From: Pseudomonadota bacterium
GTDB taxonomy: Bacteria; Pseudomonadota; Alphaproteobacteria; Acetobacterales; Acetobacteraceae
Reading direction: 5' to 3'
NCBI GenBank assembly: GCA_021828605.1
Contig: JAJZEG010000120.1
Coordinates: 1 to 10,272 of the forward strand
Length of the DNA: 10,272 bases
Shown here piece after piece: positions 1 to 6,000 of the stretch. Position 1 is the stretch's first letter. Each line of letters starts with the position of its first letter. A model generated the notes under the pieces. It was not told where the DNA came from. It did no database searches and saw only the letters and a list, made by a program, of their open reading frames with translations. The translations under genes were made by a program, and so were the position numbers.

Positions 1-1547
1 ATATGGATCGCGCCGCCACCCGCCTCGCCGATGCCGCGCAGCGCGGCGAAACGGTCGGGATTTTTGGTGATTATGATGTCGATGGCGCTTGTTCCGGCGC
101 GCTAATGGCGCTGGGGTTAAGCGCGCTCGGTGCGGTGCCGCTTAATTATGTCCCGGATCGCCTAACCGAAGGTTATGGACCCAACGCGCCCGCCTTGATC
201 GGTTTGGCCGACCGGGGCGCCACGCTGATTATCTGTGTCGATTGCGGCGCCACCGCCCATGACGCGCTCGCGCAAGTGGCCGGGCGGAGCGAGGTGATTG
301 TGCTCGATCATCACGCGCTGAATGGTCCGCCGCCGCCAATTTTTGCGACGGTTAATCCCAATCGGCTCGATGATCGCTCGGGCCTTGGCAGTCTCTGTGC
401 CGCCAGCGTCGCCTTTCTCTCCTTGATCGCCACCCAGCGCGCATTGCGTAAGCGCGGCGCCTTCGCCGCCCAGCCGGAGCCCGATCTGCGCGCCTTGCTC
501 GATCTGGTTGCACTCGCCACGGTCTGTGATGTGATGCCACTCACCGGGCTCAATCGCGCTTTGGTCACCCAGGGCCTGAAAATCATGGCAAGCGGCGCGC
601 GTCCGGGGATCGCGGCGTTATTGGAGGTTGCGGGAGTCAAAGACCCGCCCACTGCGGCGAATTGCGGATTTGCGCTCGGCCCCCGCATTAATGCTGCCGG
701 GCGGATTGCCCAGGCCGATTTAGGGTTGCGGGCCTTGCTCGCACCGGATGCCGCGCGGGCGATGGCCTTGGCGCAACAACTCGATCAGATTAATCAGCAG
801 CGCCAAGCGGTTGAGGCGGGTGTGCTGGAGGCGGCAATGAGCGAAGCCGAAGCCCAGCTTGCCGGCGGATCGGCGGTCGCTTTGGTGGCGGGGGAGGGCT
901 GGCATCCGGGCATTGTTGGGATCGTTGCGGGTCGGATCAAAGAAAAATACAATCGCCCGGCTTTGGTTGCAGCGATTAGCGGGGATCAAGCCACCGGGTC
1001 GGGGCGCTCAGTCAGCGGCATTGATTTGGGCAGTGCGATTATTCGCGCCCAGCAATCGGGCTTGCTGCGCCGGGGCGGCGGTCATGCGATGGCGGCGGGT
1101 TTCGCGCTCGATACCGCGCGGCTGGCCGAGTTTCACGATTTTCTGAATGACGCTTTGGCGACAGCAAGCCTGTATCCGCGCGCGGCTGATCTGGTGCTTG
1201 ATGGCACGCTCGCCCCCGCGACGGCGACGTTTGATTTGGTGTCCACCATCGCGCGGCTCGGCCCTTTCGGTGCGGGCAACCCGGAGCCGATTTTTGTGTT
1301 TCCGCGCTTGCGCGTGACCAAGGCGGATCGGATCGGCCGCGATGGCAACACCATTCGCGCCTTTCTGCAAGCAGAGTCCGGCACCAGCCTGAAAGCCATG
1401 TTGTTTCGCTCAGCCGACAGCGCTTTGGGCCAGGTCTTGCTTAGCCGGAGCGCGACACCGTTACACGTGGCCGGCCAACTTCGCATTGATCGCTGGAACG
1501 GCACCTCCAGCCTGAGTTTAACCATCCAGGACGCGGCTCTGGCCTGA
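1..1547 (+). CDS. recJ: Single-stranded-DNA-specific exonuclease RecJ (5' end outside window)
   Basis: RecJ is a 5'-to-3' single-strand DNA exonuclease acting in RecF-pathway recombination, mismatch repair and base-excision repair in the cytoplasm. Numbering from the Met at base 3, the DHH-family motifs are all present: GDYDVDG (about residues 22-28), VDCG (79-82) and LDHH (101-104), which bind the catalytic metals, then NAAGRI and GWHPGIVG in the middle, and the DHHA1 motif GGGHAMAAGF near residue 360. The last 120 or so residues would form the OB-fold domain. The visible part is 514 residues, while the family is usually near 570-600. The Met at base 3 is preceded by 'at', fitting an Asp codon in the conserved D-M-D-R-A-A context, so it is internal and the true start lies upstream. 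The reading frame is intact to the TGA at 1545-1547. Confidence 0.96.
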   Translation, partial: MDRAATRLADAAQRGETVGIFGDYDVDGACSGALMALGLSALGAVPLNYVPDRLTEGYGPNAPALIGLADRGATLIICVDCGATAHDALAQVAGRSEVIVLDHHALNGPPPPIFATVNPNRLDDRSGLGSLCAASVAFLSLIATQRALRKRGAFAAQPEPDLRALLDLVALATVCDVMPLTGLNRALVTQGLKIMASGARPGIAALLEVAGVKDPPTAANCGFALGPRINAAGRIAQADLGLRALLAPDAARAMALAQQLDQINQQRQAVEAGVLEAAMSEAEAQLAGGSAVALVAGEGWHPGIVGIVAGRIKEKYNRPALVAAISGDQATGSGRSVSGIDLGSAIIRAQQSGLLRRGGGHAMAAGFALDTARLAEFHDFLNDALATASLYPRAADLVLDGTLAPATATFDLVSTIARLGPFGAGNPEPIFVFPRLRVTKADRIGRDGNTIRAFLQAESGTSLKAMLFRSADSALGQVLLSRSATPLHVAGQLRIDRWNGTSSLSLTIQDAALA

Positions 1548-1554
1548 TCGTCGC

Positions 1555-1583
1555 TTGACCCCAATCGCCCGCTCCGCTACCTG
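1555..1583 (+). promoter_or_regulatory. Possible promoter of tRNA-Glu
   Basis: TTGACC (1555-1560) matches five of six bases of the -35 consensus. Seventeen bases later TACCTG (1578-1583) is a weak -10. Transcription would begin near 1590, a few bases before the mature tRNA end. The -35 is good and the -10 poor, so the tRNA could instead be read from an upstream promoter. Confidence 0.35.
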
Positions 1584-1594
1584 ACTTTCACAAC

Positions 1595-1670
1595 GTCCCG
1601 TTCGTCTAGAGGCCTAGGACGCTGCCCTCTCACGGCGGCAACACGAGTTCGAATCTCGTACGGGATACCA
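1595..1670 (+). tRNA. tRNA-Glu (anticodon CTC)
   Basis: A full 76-base cloverleaf can be folded by eye. The acceptor strands GTCCCGT and ACGGGAT pair over seven positions, with G1 opposite U72. The D arm is GTCT/GGAC. The anticodon stem CTGCC/GGCGG encloses the loop CTCTCAC, giving anticodon CTC, which reads GAG (Glu). The variable loop is CAAC. The T arm is ACGAG/CTCGT with loop TTCGAAT. The discriminator base is A73 and the CCA end is encoded (1668-1670). The sequence is otherwise close to E. coli tRNA-Glu, which differs at the acceptor end (G1-C72, G73) and in its TTC anticodon. Confidence 0.96.
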
Positions 1671-1699
1671 AGCAATTTCAGTAGATTATGGTTTGGCGC

Positions 1700-1711
1700 T
1701 TAGTCGACTAA
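1700..1711. repeat. Perfect 12-base palindrome
   Basis: TTAGTCGACTAA is its own reverse complement. It lies 30 bases after the tRNA in non-coding DNA. It could be a protein-binding site or simply chance; no second copy was noticed in the window. Confidence 0.4.
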
Positions 1712-1730
1712 TGATGCCATGCGGCAAATA

Positions 1731-1754
1731 TACGGCTTGGTGATACAAGCTGTA
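1731..1754 (+). repeat. Nine-pair hairpin between tRNA-Glu and the toxin gene
   Basis: TACGGCTTG (1731-1739) and CAAGCTGTA (1746-1754) can pair over nine positions with one G-U, around the loop GTGATA. No T-run follows, so it is not an intrinsic terminator by itself. Its left arm repeats the first eight bases (TACGGCTT) of the dyad found at the toxin promoter (1823-1837). It might therefore be a second operator half-site or a structured 3' trailer of the tRNA transcript. Confidence 0.4.
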
Positions 1755-1777
1755 CCGTCTTGCGCAGATGGCCAGTT

Positions 1778-1797
1778 AAGTGCCGCGCGGCTTTTTT
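1778..1797 (+). terminator. Possible intrinsic terminator after tRNA-Glu
   Basis: A short GC hairpin (GCC-GCGC-GGC, 1782-1791), weakly extended by flanking A-T and G-T pairs with one mismatch, is followed by six T residues (1792-1797). The position fits the end of the tRNA transcript. The stem is short, so efficiency would be modest. Confidence 0.45.
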
Positions 1798-1840
1798 CAT
1801 GCAATTTGAATCTTGCTTATACTACGGCTTAGCCGTATAG
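1794..1840 (+). promoter_or_regulatory. Promoter and overlapping operator of the toxin-antitoxin module
   Basis: TATACT (1818-1823) is a good -10. TTTTCA (1794-1799) is a fair -35 at 18 bases. The perfect dyad TACGGC-TTA-GCCGTA (1823-1837) overlaps the last base of the -10 and the expected start site. With the flanking TATAC (1818-1822) and GTATA (1835-1839) the symmetric region spans about 1818-1839. Toxin-antitoxin operons are commonly repressed by their own antitoxin at such a site, and the neighbouring antitoxin has an XRE DNA-binding domain. The leader before the toxin ATG would be only about 15-20 bases. Confidence 0.6.
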
Positions 1841-1846
1841 TGGGCA

Positions 1847-2110
1847 ATGGAGTTTGAGTTCGATGACGCGAAGGATGCGGCGAACCGTGCTAAGCACGGC
1901 GTGTCGCTAGCCCTGGGCGCGGTCATTCTTGAAACCCCGATTGGTGCGGTCATGGATGGTCGGCAGGATTATGGCGAGCCTCGGATCAATGTATTTGGAC
2001 TGATCAGTGATCGGCTGTTCGTCTGCACCTACACGATGCGCAATCAGGTTTACCGGATTATCTCGGTTCGCAAAGCGAGCCGCCAGGAGCAACGCACATG
2101 GCTATCGTGA
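1847..2110 (+). CDS. brnT: BrnT-family toxin (DUF497)
   Basis: This 87-residue protein looks like BrnT, the ribonuclease-like toxin of type II BrnTA systems with a RelE-like fold that blocks translation. The N-terminal signature FEFDDAKDAANRAKHGVS (residues 3-20) matches the usual F-E-W-D-x-x-K...K-H-G-V-S pattern, and H17 is the conserved His. The C-terminal strand and helix carry RIISVRKASRQE (70-81), the usual R-I-I-S-x-R-K-A-S segment with basic residues expected at the active site. Length is typical (about 85-100). The ATG at 1847 has only a weak ribosome-binding site. Its TGA lies 13 bases inside the antitoxin frame. Toxin-first order is normal for BrnTA. Family assignment is strong; activity is inferred. 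Confidence 0.88.
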   Translation: MEFEFDDAKDAANRAKHGVSLALGAVILETPIGAVMDGRQDYGEPRINVFGLISDRLFVCTYTMRNQVYRIISVRKASRQEQRTWLS

Positions 2111-2445
2111 AAGTTACCAAGGAATTGGCCCATCGCGCGCTTGCGGCGGTCGATTGGGGTGCCCAGGACGCCAAGACGGATGCGGATATCGCCCGCGACG
2201 TTGCGGGCAACCCGGATGCCGCCTTCATTCTCTCCGATGCCGAAACGGCAGCGGGCATTGCCCGGCTGATCCGCCATCGTCTGGGTATTTCGCAAACCGA
2301 GTTTGCGGCCCGGTATCATGTGCCGGTGGGCACTTTGCGCGATTGGGAACAGGGCCGAAAGCAACCGGACGCGACGGCATTGGCCTATTTGCGGGTGATC
2401 GCCCGCGAGCCGATCATGGTGGCGCGGGCGTTGGTTCCGGCCTAA
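2098..2445 (+). CDS. XRE-type HTH antitoxin partnered with the BrnT-like toxin
   Basis: This 115-residue protein has two parts. Residues 27-50 (TDADIARDVAGNPDAA and onward) form an acidic segment like the toxin-contacting stretch seen in BrnA and several other antitoxins. Residues about 57-103 are an XRE/Cro-type helix-turn-helix with the phrases LGISQTEFAARYHVPVGTL and DWEQGRKQPD. It probably neutralises the toxin and represses the operon at the dyad 1823-1837. Classic BrnA uses a ribbon-helix-helix DNA-binding domain, so this is not a standard BrnA. A strong AGGAG (2085-2089) eight bases before the ATG, against a weak site for the toxin, would favour antitoxin excess. The last 32 bases overlap the convergent LysR gene. 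The antitoxin role rests on context and domain type. Confidence 0.8.
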   Translation: MAIVKVTKELAHRALAAVDWGAQDAKTDADIARDVAGNPDAAFILSDAETAAGIARLIRHRLGISQTEFAARYHVPVGTLRDWEQGRKQPDATALAYLRVIAREPIMVARALVPA

Positions 2446-3355
2446 CCGGAGCGCCCATCGGGCATTGCAGCGGTTTGAGCCGGTCGATCAACCAGCGTCC
2501 TGCCGGTCCGGGTGGCGAGGTGGTGCGGTAGATCGCGGCCATCGGCAGGATCAGCCCGCCTTGGGGCATATCCTCAATGGCTAATCGCACCAACGCGCCG
2601 CTGGCGAGATCATCACACACAGTATGGAGCGGCATTCCGCCAAAACCGAGCCCGTGGCGAAGAAATTCATGTTTGGCGTATAAATCCGCCAGCCGCCAGG
2701 ATAAAGGCGACATAACGCCGAATTCTCGCCCCGCTGACAAATCCGAGCGATCGGTCAAAACCAACTGAGTGTGGCGGGTCAACTCGGCGCGGGGAATAAC
2801 GCCCGATATCGATGCCAGCGGATGATGATGTGCGGCCACCATCACCATTTCGATGCCGTGCAGCCGCTCGGTGCTGAGCGATGCTGGCATGAGCGGCAAG
2901 GTGGCAACAATGCCAATGCTGCAACGACCATCAATCACCGGAACCCCTGCAGCCCCCAGCGCCTCGACATAGAGGCGTAGCGGGATACCGGGGAACTTGA
3001 CGCGAAACGCCTTGGCGGCGTCGGTGATCGCGGCCATCGGGTAAAACACGTCGACCACCGCCGATAATTCGGGCTCCAGACCGGTCGCCATGCCCTTGGC
3101 CCGCGCTTTCATGAAATCGACGCTATTGACGATGCCCCGCGCGTCCGCGAGCAAAGTGACCCCAGCAGAGGTGAGTTTCGGGGTGCGTCCGGTGCGATCG
3201 AACAGGATCACCCCGATTTGATTTTCCAAGGTGCCAACCATGTCGCTCACCACCGACTGCGCCCGACGCAACCGGCGGCCGGCAGCAGAAAAACTGCCCT
3301 CATCGACGGCGGCGATGAACACCCGCAACTGGTCAAGGGACACTGAGTCAAGCAT
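2414..3355 (-). CDS. LysR-family transcriptional regulator, divergent from the azoreductase operon
   Basis: At 313 residues this has normal LysR length. The N-terminal winged HTH (about residues 6-65) shows LDQLRVFIAAVDEGSFSAAG, then VVSDMVGTLENQIGVILFDR and KLTSAG, the family signature. The rest is a periplasmic-binding-protein-like effector domain, with GLGFGGMP near residue 245. The start at 3355 was chosen because AGGAG lies nine bases upstream on the minus strand and the HTH begins at its usual place; the open frame continues upstream only over the azoreductase gene. Divergence from the azoreductase operon, with a palindromic T-N11-A box between them, makes that operon the likely target. 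The inducer cannot be read from the sequence, though quinones, azo compounds or other electrophiles are reasonable guesses. The C-terminal tail is Pro-rich and converges on the antitoxin gene. Confidence 0.92.
   Translation of the reverse strand: MLDSVSLDQLRVFIAAVDEGSFSAAGRRLRRAQSVVSDMVGTLENQIGVILFDRTGRTPKLTSAGVTLLADARGIVNSVDFMKARAKGMATGLEPELSAVVDVFYPMAAITDAAKAFRVKFPGIPLRLYVEALGAAGVPVIDGRCSIGIVATLPLMPASLSTERLHGIEMVMVAAHHHPLASISGVIPRAELTRHTQLVLTDRSDLSAGREFGVMSPLSWRLADLYAKHEFLRHGLGFGGMPLHTVCDDLASGALVRLAIEDMPQGGLILPMAAIYRTTSPPGPAGRWLIDRLKPLQCPMGAPVRPEPTPAPP
2436..2463. other. Two small hairpins at the convergent antitoxin/LysR gene ends
   Basis: TCCGG-CCTAA-CCGGA (2436-2450, loop holding the antitoxin stop codon) and GCCC-ATC-GGGC (2453-2463) lie side by side where the two genes run into each other. 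Neither has a T-run on either strand, so they are not classical terminators. They also lie within the LysR coding sequence. Confidence 0.3.
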
Positions 3356-3370
3356 GGTTTCGCTCCTGAT

Positions 3371-3405
3371 ATCGGTATAACCGATAGATAAGATCGGAAT
3401 ATACC
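3371..3405. promoter_or_regulatory. LysR-type operator between lysR and the azoreductase gene
   Basis: ATCGGTATAACCGAT (3371-3385) is a perfect six-base inverted repeat around a three-base centre and contains the LysR consensus T-N11-A (TCGG...CCGA). Eight bases further, ATCGGAATATACC (3393-3405) repeats the left part in direct orientation, as expected for the recognition-site/activation-site layout of LysR promoters. TATACC (3400-3405) could be the -10 of the rightward operon, so the second site would overlap the polymerase site. The box is 16 bases from the lysR ATG, which suits autoregulation. Confidence 0.65.
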
Positions 3406-3490
3406 TCGTATCCAGATGGAAGCAATCATGCGACATCACGGGCAACCAACAACCCTTGTCGCCGACATCCCCGTCGGCCGGAGCCATGAC

Positions 3491-4102
3491 ATGAAACTTC
3501 TCCACGTCGATTCCAGCATCCTCGGCCAAAATTCGGTGAGCCGCGACCTCTCGGCACAGATCGTCGCCCGGCAAATCGCGCTGCATCCGGGGATTGACAT
3601 CATCACCCGCGATCTGGCGGCTGAACCCGCGATGCATCTGTCCGGCGCGCATATGGCGGCCTGGCAAGGGGCGCCGGTGAATGATGCGGCGCTGGGGGCC
3701 GATCTGGCCAGTGGTGGGGCCTATATGAGCGAATTATTTGCAGCCGATATTATTGTGATCGGCGCGCCGATGTATAATTTCGCCGTGCCGAGCCAGTTAA
3801 AAGCGTGGATCGACCGGCTGGTGGTTGCGGGCAAAACCTTCCGCTACGGCGAAGGTGGCATGCCCGAAGGCCTGGTGCAGGGCAAAAAAATGTTCATCGC
3901 CTCGTCACGCGGCGGCGTTTATGCGGCGGGCAGCCCTGCGGCGGGGCTCGACCATCACGAGACCTATTTGACGGCGGTGTTTTCGTTCATCGGCATCACC
4001 GACATCACCATCATCCGCGCCGAGGGCATCGCCTACGGGCCGGAAGCCCGCCAAGCCTCGATTGAGCGGGCGAAATCGGAAATCACTGTCCTCGCGGCCT
4101 GA
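3491..4102 (+). CDS. azoR: FMN-dependent NADH-azoreductase
   Basis: The product is a 203-residue flavodoxin-fold enzyme of the AzoR family, which reduces azo bonds and quinones by two-electron transfer from NAD(P)H through FMN in the cytoplasm. Signatures visible are the first strand with the phosphate loop MKLLHVDSS...NSVS (residues 1-17), the FMN-binding [19 protein letters not shown] (91-109, MYNF at 94-97), GKTFRY (114-119) and the SRGG turn (139-142). Length is the family norm (about 200). The frame is open further upstream to an ATG at 3416, but the typical N-terminus begins at 3491, where GGAG (3479-3482) is suitably spaced. It is the first gene of a likely four-gene transcript and faces a divergent LysR regulator. 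In vivo the substrate is more likely a quinone or electrophile than an azo dye. Confidence 0.95.
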   Translation: MKLLHVDSSILGQNSVSRDLSAQIVARQIALHPGIDIITRDLAAEPAMHLSGAHMAAWQGAPVNDAALGADLASGGAYMSELFAADIIVIGAPMYNFAVPSQLKAWIDRLVVAGKTFRYGEGGMPEGLVQGKKMFIASSRGGVYAAGSPAAGLDHHETYLTAVFSFIGITDITIIRAEGIAYGPEARQASIERAKSEITVLAA

Positions 4103-4126
4103 ATAACGACAAAGGAAACCAGAGCG

Positions 4127-4750
4127 ATGAAATTATCGAGCCCCGCCTTGCTTGTTGCCTTGCTTGTTGGCGCTATGCTCGCTGTGGCGCCTCCGGCCAT
4201 GGCGCAGATGGCATCGACCAATCCGGCCGCCGTTAAACCCGGCACCTACAAGGTCGATCCGTACCATACGCAGGTCACGTTCAGCCTATCGCATTTTGGC
4301 TTTACCAAATTTTCCGGCATGTTTGGTGATGCCTCGGGCAGCCTGACGCTCAATACCGCGAAACCGGCGTCAGATCGGCTGGATATCACCATTGCAACCC
4401 GGTCGTTGCTCACCACGGTACCGGCCCTCACCACCGAACTCAACAACGCGCAATGGTTCAACACCGCGCAATTCCCGACCGCGACCTTCGTCTCGACGAA
4501 AGTGATCCGCACCAGCAAGGATTCCGCGACCATTGATGGCAATTTGACATTGCATGGCGTCACCCACCCCATCATGCTGAAAGCCCGCTTCATCGGCGCC
4601 GGGGTTAACCCGGTCGATCATGCTTATACGGTGGGGTTTGCCGCCACTGGGGTGATTAAGCGGAGCGAATTTGGCGTGAAAGCCTTCGTGCCGATGGTGG
4701 GCGATGATGTCACCCTTACCCTCGCCGGTGCTTTCGAGCGGCAAAAGTAA
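4127..4750 (+). CDS. YceI-family periplasmic protein (first copy)
   Basis: YceI proteins are exported lipocalin-like beta-barrels that hold isoprenoid-type or other long-chain lipids in a central tunnel; their physiological role is poorly known. This 207-residue copy has a clear signal peptide (KLSSPALLVALLVGAMLAVA then PPAMA, cleavage after A26). The mature domain starts with GTYKVDPYHTQVTFSLSHFG, the usual W/Y-x-h-D-x-x-H-S...H-x-G pattern. It continues with TTELNNAQWFNTAQFPTATF and GNLTLHGVTHPI, both strongly typical. It lies 24 bases after the azoreductase stop, with AAGGAA (4112-4117) ahead of the ATG, and six bases before the b561 gene. It differs clearly from the second YceI in the operon (H-x-G version here, T-x-T-G version there), so the two are paralogues from different subgroups, not a recent duplication. 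Confidence 0.95.
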   Translation: MKLSSPALLVALLVGAMLAVAPPAMAQMASTNPAAVKPGTYKVDPYHTQVTFSLSHFGFTKFSGMFGDASGSLTLNTAKPASDRLDITIATRSLLTTVPALTTELNNAQWFNTAQFPTATFVSTKVIRTSKDSATIDGNLTLHGVTHPIMLKARFIGAGVNPVDHAYTVGFAATGVIKRSEFGVKAFVPMVGDDVTLTLAGAFERQK

Positions 4751-4756
4751 ATCCTG

Positions 4757-5362
4757 ATGACCGCCGTCAGCGCGACTTCCGGTTACACGCTGGTCGCCAT
4801 TATTCTTCATTGGGTCATGGCGCTCGGCATCATCGCGCTGGCGGTGATGGGGTTGTATATGACGCATGTCAAACTGCCGCCCCAGCAGTTATTTTACCTG
4901 TATCAACTCCATAAATCGATTGGGATCACTCTTCTGCTGTCAGCGTTTTTACGGCTGGGCTGGCGGCTGATGCACCGAGCGCCGACGCTGCCAAACTCGA
5001 TCTCGCTTGCGCAGAAATCGGTCGCGAAGGTCAGCCACTGGCTGCTCTATTTGGCGCTTTTTGCCTTGCCATTGACCGGCTGGGCGGTGGTTTCGGCCTC
5101 GCCGTTCGATATCCCGACCGCGTTATTTGGCGTGATCCGTTGGCCGGATTTGCCGTTTCTACCCAACCTCGCCGATAAAAACGTGGTCGAAGCCGTGTTG
5201 ATCGACATCCACGCTTATGGTGCCTGGGCGTTGATCGCGCTGGTGGTTCTCCATGCGGGGGCGGCGCTGCATCACCATTTCATCAAGCGTGACGATATAG
5301 TGCGCCGGATGCTGCCCGGTCGACGGGTGCGCGGACCAAACGTGAAAGACCCTGCTCAATGA
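4757..5362 (+). CDS. Cytochrome b561-family dihaem membrane protein
   Basis: At 201 residues with four hydrophobic segments (roughly 11-33, 53-70, 94-115 and 153-173), this matches bacterial cytochrome b561 of the CybB/YceJ type. Candidate haem b ligands are H18 (LHW), H52 (QLHKS), H152 (DIHAY) and H166 (LHAGA). The 14-residue spacing of the last pair and the ending LHHHF are typical. Members pass electrons between periplasmic donors and membrane quinone; E. coli CybB was shown to act as a superoxide:ubiquinone oxidoreductase. The gene sits between two YceI genes and shares ATGA with the second one, so translation is probably coupled. E. coli likewise has a yceJ-yceI pair. There is little ribosome-binding signal before its ATG, which also points to coupling with the upstream gene. 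The exact donor is unknown. Confidence 0.93.
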   Translation: MTAVSATSGYTLVAIILHWVMALGIIALAVMGLYMTHVKLPPQQLFYLYQLHKSIGITLLLSAFLRLGWRLMHRAPTLPNSISLAQKSVAKVSHWLLYLALFALPLTGWAVVSASPFDIPTALFGVIRWPDLPFLPNLADKNVVEAVLIDIHAYGAWALIALVVLHAGAALHHHFIKRDDIVRRMLPGRRVRGPNVKDPAQ

Positions 5363-5925
5363 TCCGATTTTCGGCAGCACTCGCGGCACTGGCCCTCGCA
5401 ACGCCTCTAACGGCGCTGGCTCATGCCCCGTCATGGACCCTCAATCGCGCCGAGAGCAAGTTGAGCTTTACCGACACCCAGACCGGGAAAACATTCAAAG
5501 GTCAGTTCAAAAAATTTGCGGCGGTGATCGCGTTCAGCCCGAGCGATCTGGCGGCGTCGCATATCAAGGTAACGGTTGATCTGGCCAGTGCGGTTACCGG
5601 TAATCTCCAACGCGACAGCGCAATGCGCGACCAAGATTGGTTTGACATCGCCAAGTCACCGCAGGCAATATTCACCTCGACCCAGATCACCCGCCTTGGA
5701 GCCAACACCTATCAGGCGGCAGGCACCTTGACGCTGCGCGGTATCCGAAAAAAAGTCATTTTGCCGTTTACCGTGGCGATCACTGGCAACACTGCCCATG
5801 CAACCGGTCATCTGGTCCTGCACCGCATCGCCTATGGTGTCGGTCAAGGACCGTGGGCGAGTGGCGCATATGTTGGGCTTAATGTGACGGTGACCCTGGA
5901 TATTATTGCGACCGAGAAGCCCTAA
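5359..5925 (+). CDS. YceI-family periplasmic protein (second copy)
   Basis: This 188-residue protein has a signal peptide (MIRFSAALAALALATPLTALA, cleavage after A21) and a YceI domain beginning at SWTLNRAESKLSFTDTQTG. Further family phrases are FKGQFKKFAAVIAFSP, DWFDIAKSPQAIFTST and GTLTLRGIRKKVILPF. It belongs to the variant found next to cytochrome b561 genes, with T-Q-T-G in place of the H-F-G of the first copy. The start codon overlaps the b561 stop (ATGA), pointing to translational coupling and a fixed protein ratio. A periplasmic lipid or quinone carrier working with the b561 cytochrome is the natural guess, but it is inference. Confidence 0.94.
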   Translation: MIRFSAALAALALATPLTALAHAPSWTLNRAESKLSFTDTQTGKTFKGQFKKFAAVIAFSPSDLAASHIKVTVDLASAVTGNLQRDSAMRDQDWFDIAKSPQAIFTSTQITRLGANTYQAAGTLTLRGIRKKVILPFTVAITGNTAHATGHLVLHRIAYGVGQGPWASGAYVGLNVTVTLDIIATEKP

Positions 5926-5930
5926 AGGCG

Positions 5931-5958
5931 GCTCGCGATCTAGGGGCGTGGTGCGAGC
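5931..5958 (+). terminator. Weak hairpin after the YceI operon
   Basis: GCTCGC (5931-5936) and GCGAGC (5953-5958) are perfect inverted six-base arms separated by 16 bases; CATTTT follows a few bases later (5963-5968). The long loop and the offset T-run make this a poor intrinsic terminator, so some read-through into the regulator gene is possible. Confidence 0.25.
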
Positions 5959-5966
5959 AGGGCATT

Positions 5967-5994
5967 TTGCGCGCTGATCGCGTCGGCCTAGACT
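5967..5994 (+). promoter_or_regulatory. Possible promoter of the two-component genes, giving a leaderless mRNA
   Basis: TTGCGC (5967-5972) and TAGACT (5989-5994), 16 bases apart, are a fair match to a housekeeping promoter. The start site would fall at about 6000-6001, on or beside the A of the regulator's ATG. No ribosome-binding sequence precedes that ATG, in keeping with a leaderless transcript. Confidence 0.35.
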
Positions 5995-6000
5995 GCGATA

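Noticed and set aside
1595..2445. tRNA-Glu plus toxin-antitoxin module as the edge of a genomic island
   Set aside because: No integrase, no longer repeat of the tRNA end and no clear base-composition shift; a small toxin-antitoxin pair by itself does not make an island.
2007..2531. A 174-codon plus-strand open frame covering the antitoxin in another frame
   Set aside because: It overlaps the antitoxin with its clear HTH motif and strong ribosome-binding site; the alternative translation has no recognisable features.
2981..2989. CGGGATACC within lysR, matching the 3' end of tRNA-Glu, as a possible attachment-site repeat
   Set aside because: Only nine bases match, it is inside an intact coding sequence, and no integrase or phage gene lies between. 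Chance is the better explanation.
3416..3490. A 25-residue N-terminal extension of the azoreductase
   Set aside because: AzoR proteins begin with the first beta strand at MKLLHVDSS, and a ribosome-binding site fits the ATG at 3491.
3356..3667. Upstream extension of the LysR open frame over the azoreductase gene
   Set aside because: The HTH begins right after the Met at 3355, which has AGGAG upstream. The extension would run through the divergent promoter and the azoreductase coding sequence.
4127..5925. The two YceI genes as a recent tandem duplication
   Set aside because: Signal peptides, length and the early domain motif differ (H-F-G type against T-Q-T-G type), and a b561 gene lies between; they are old paralogues.
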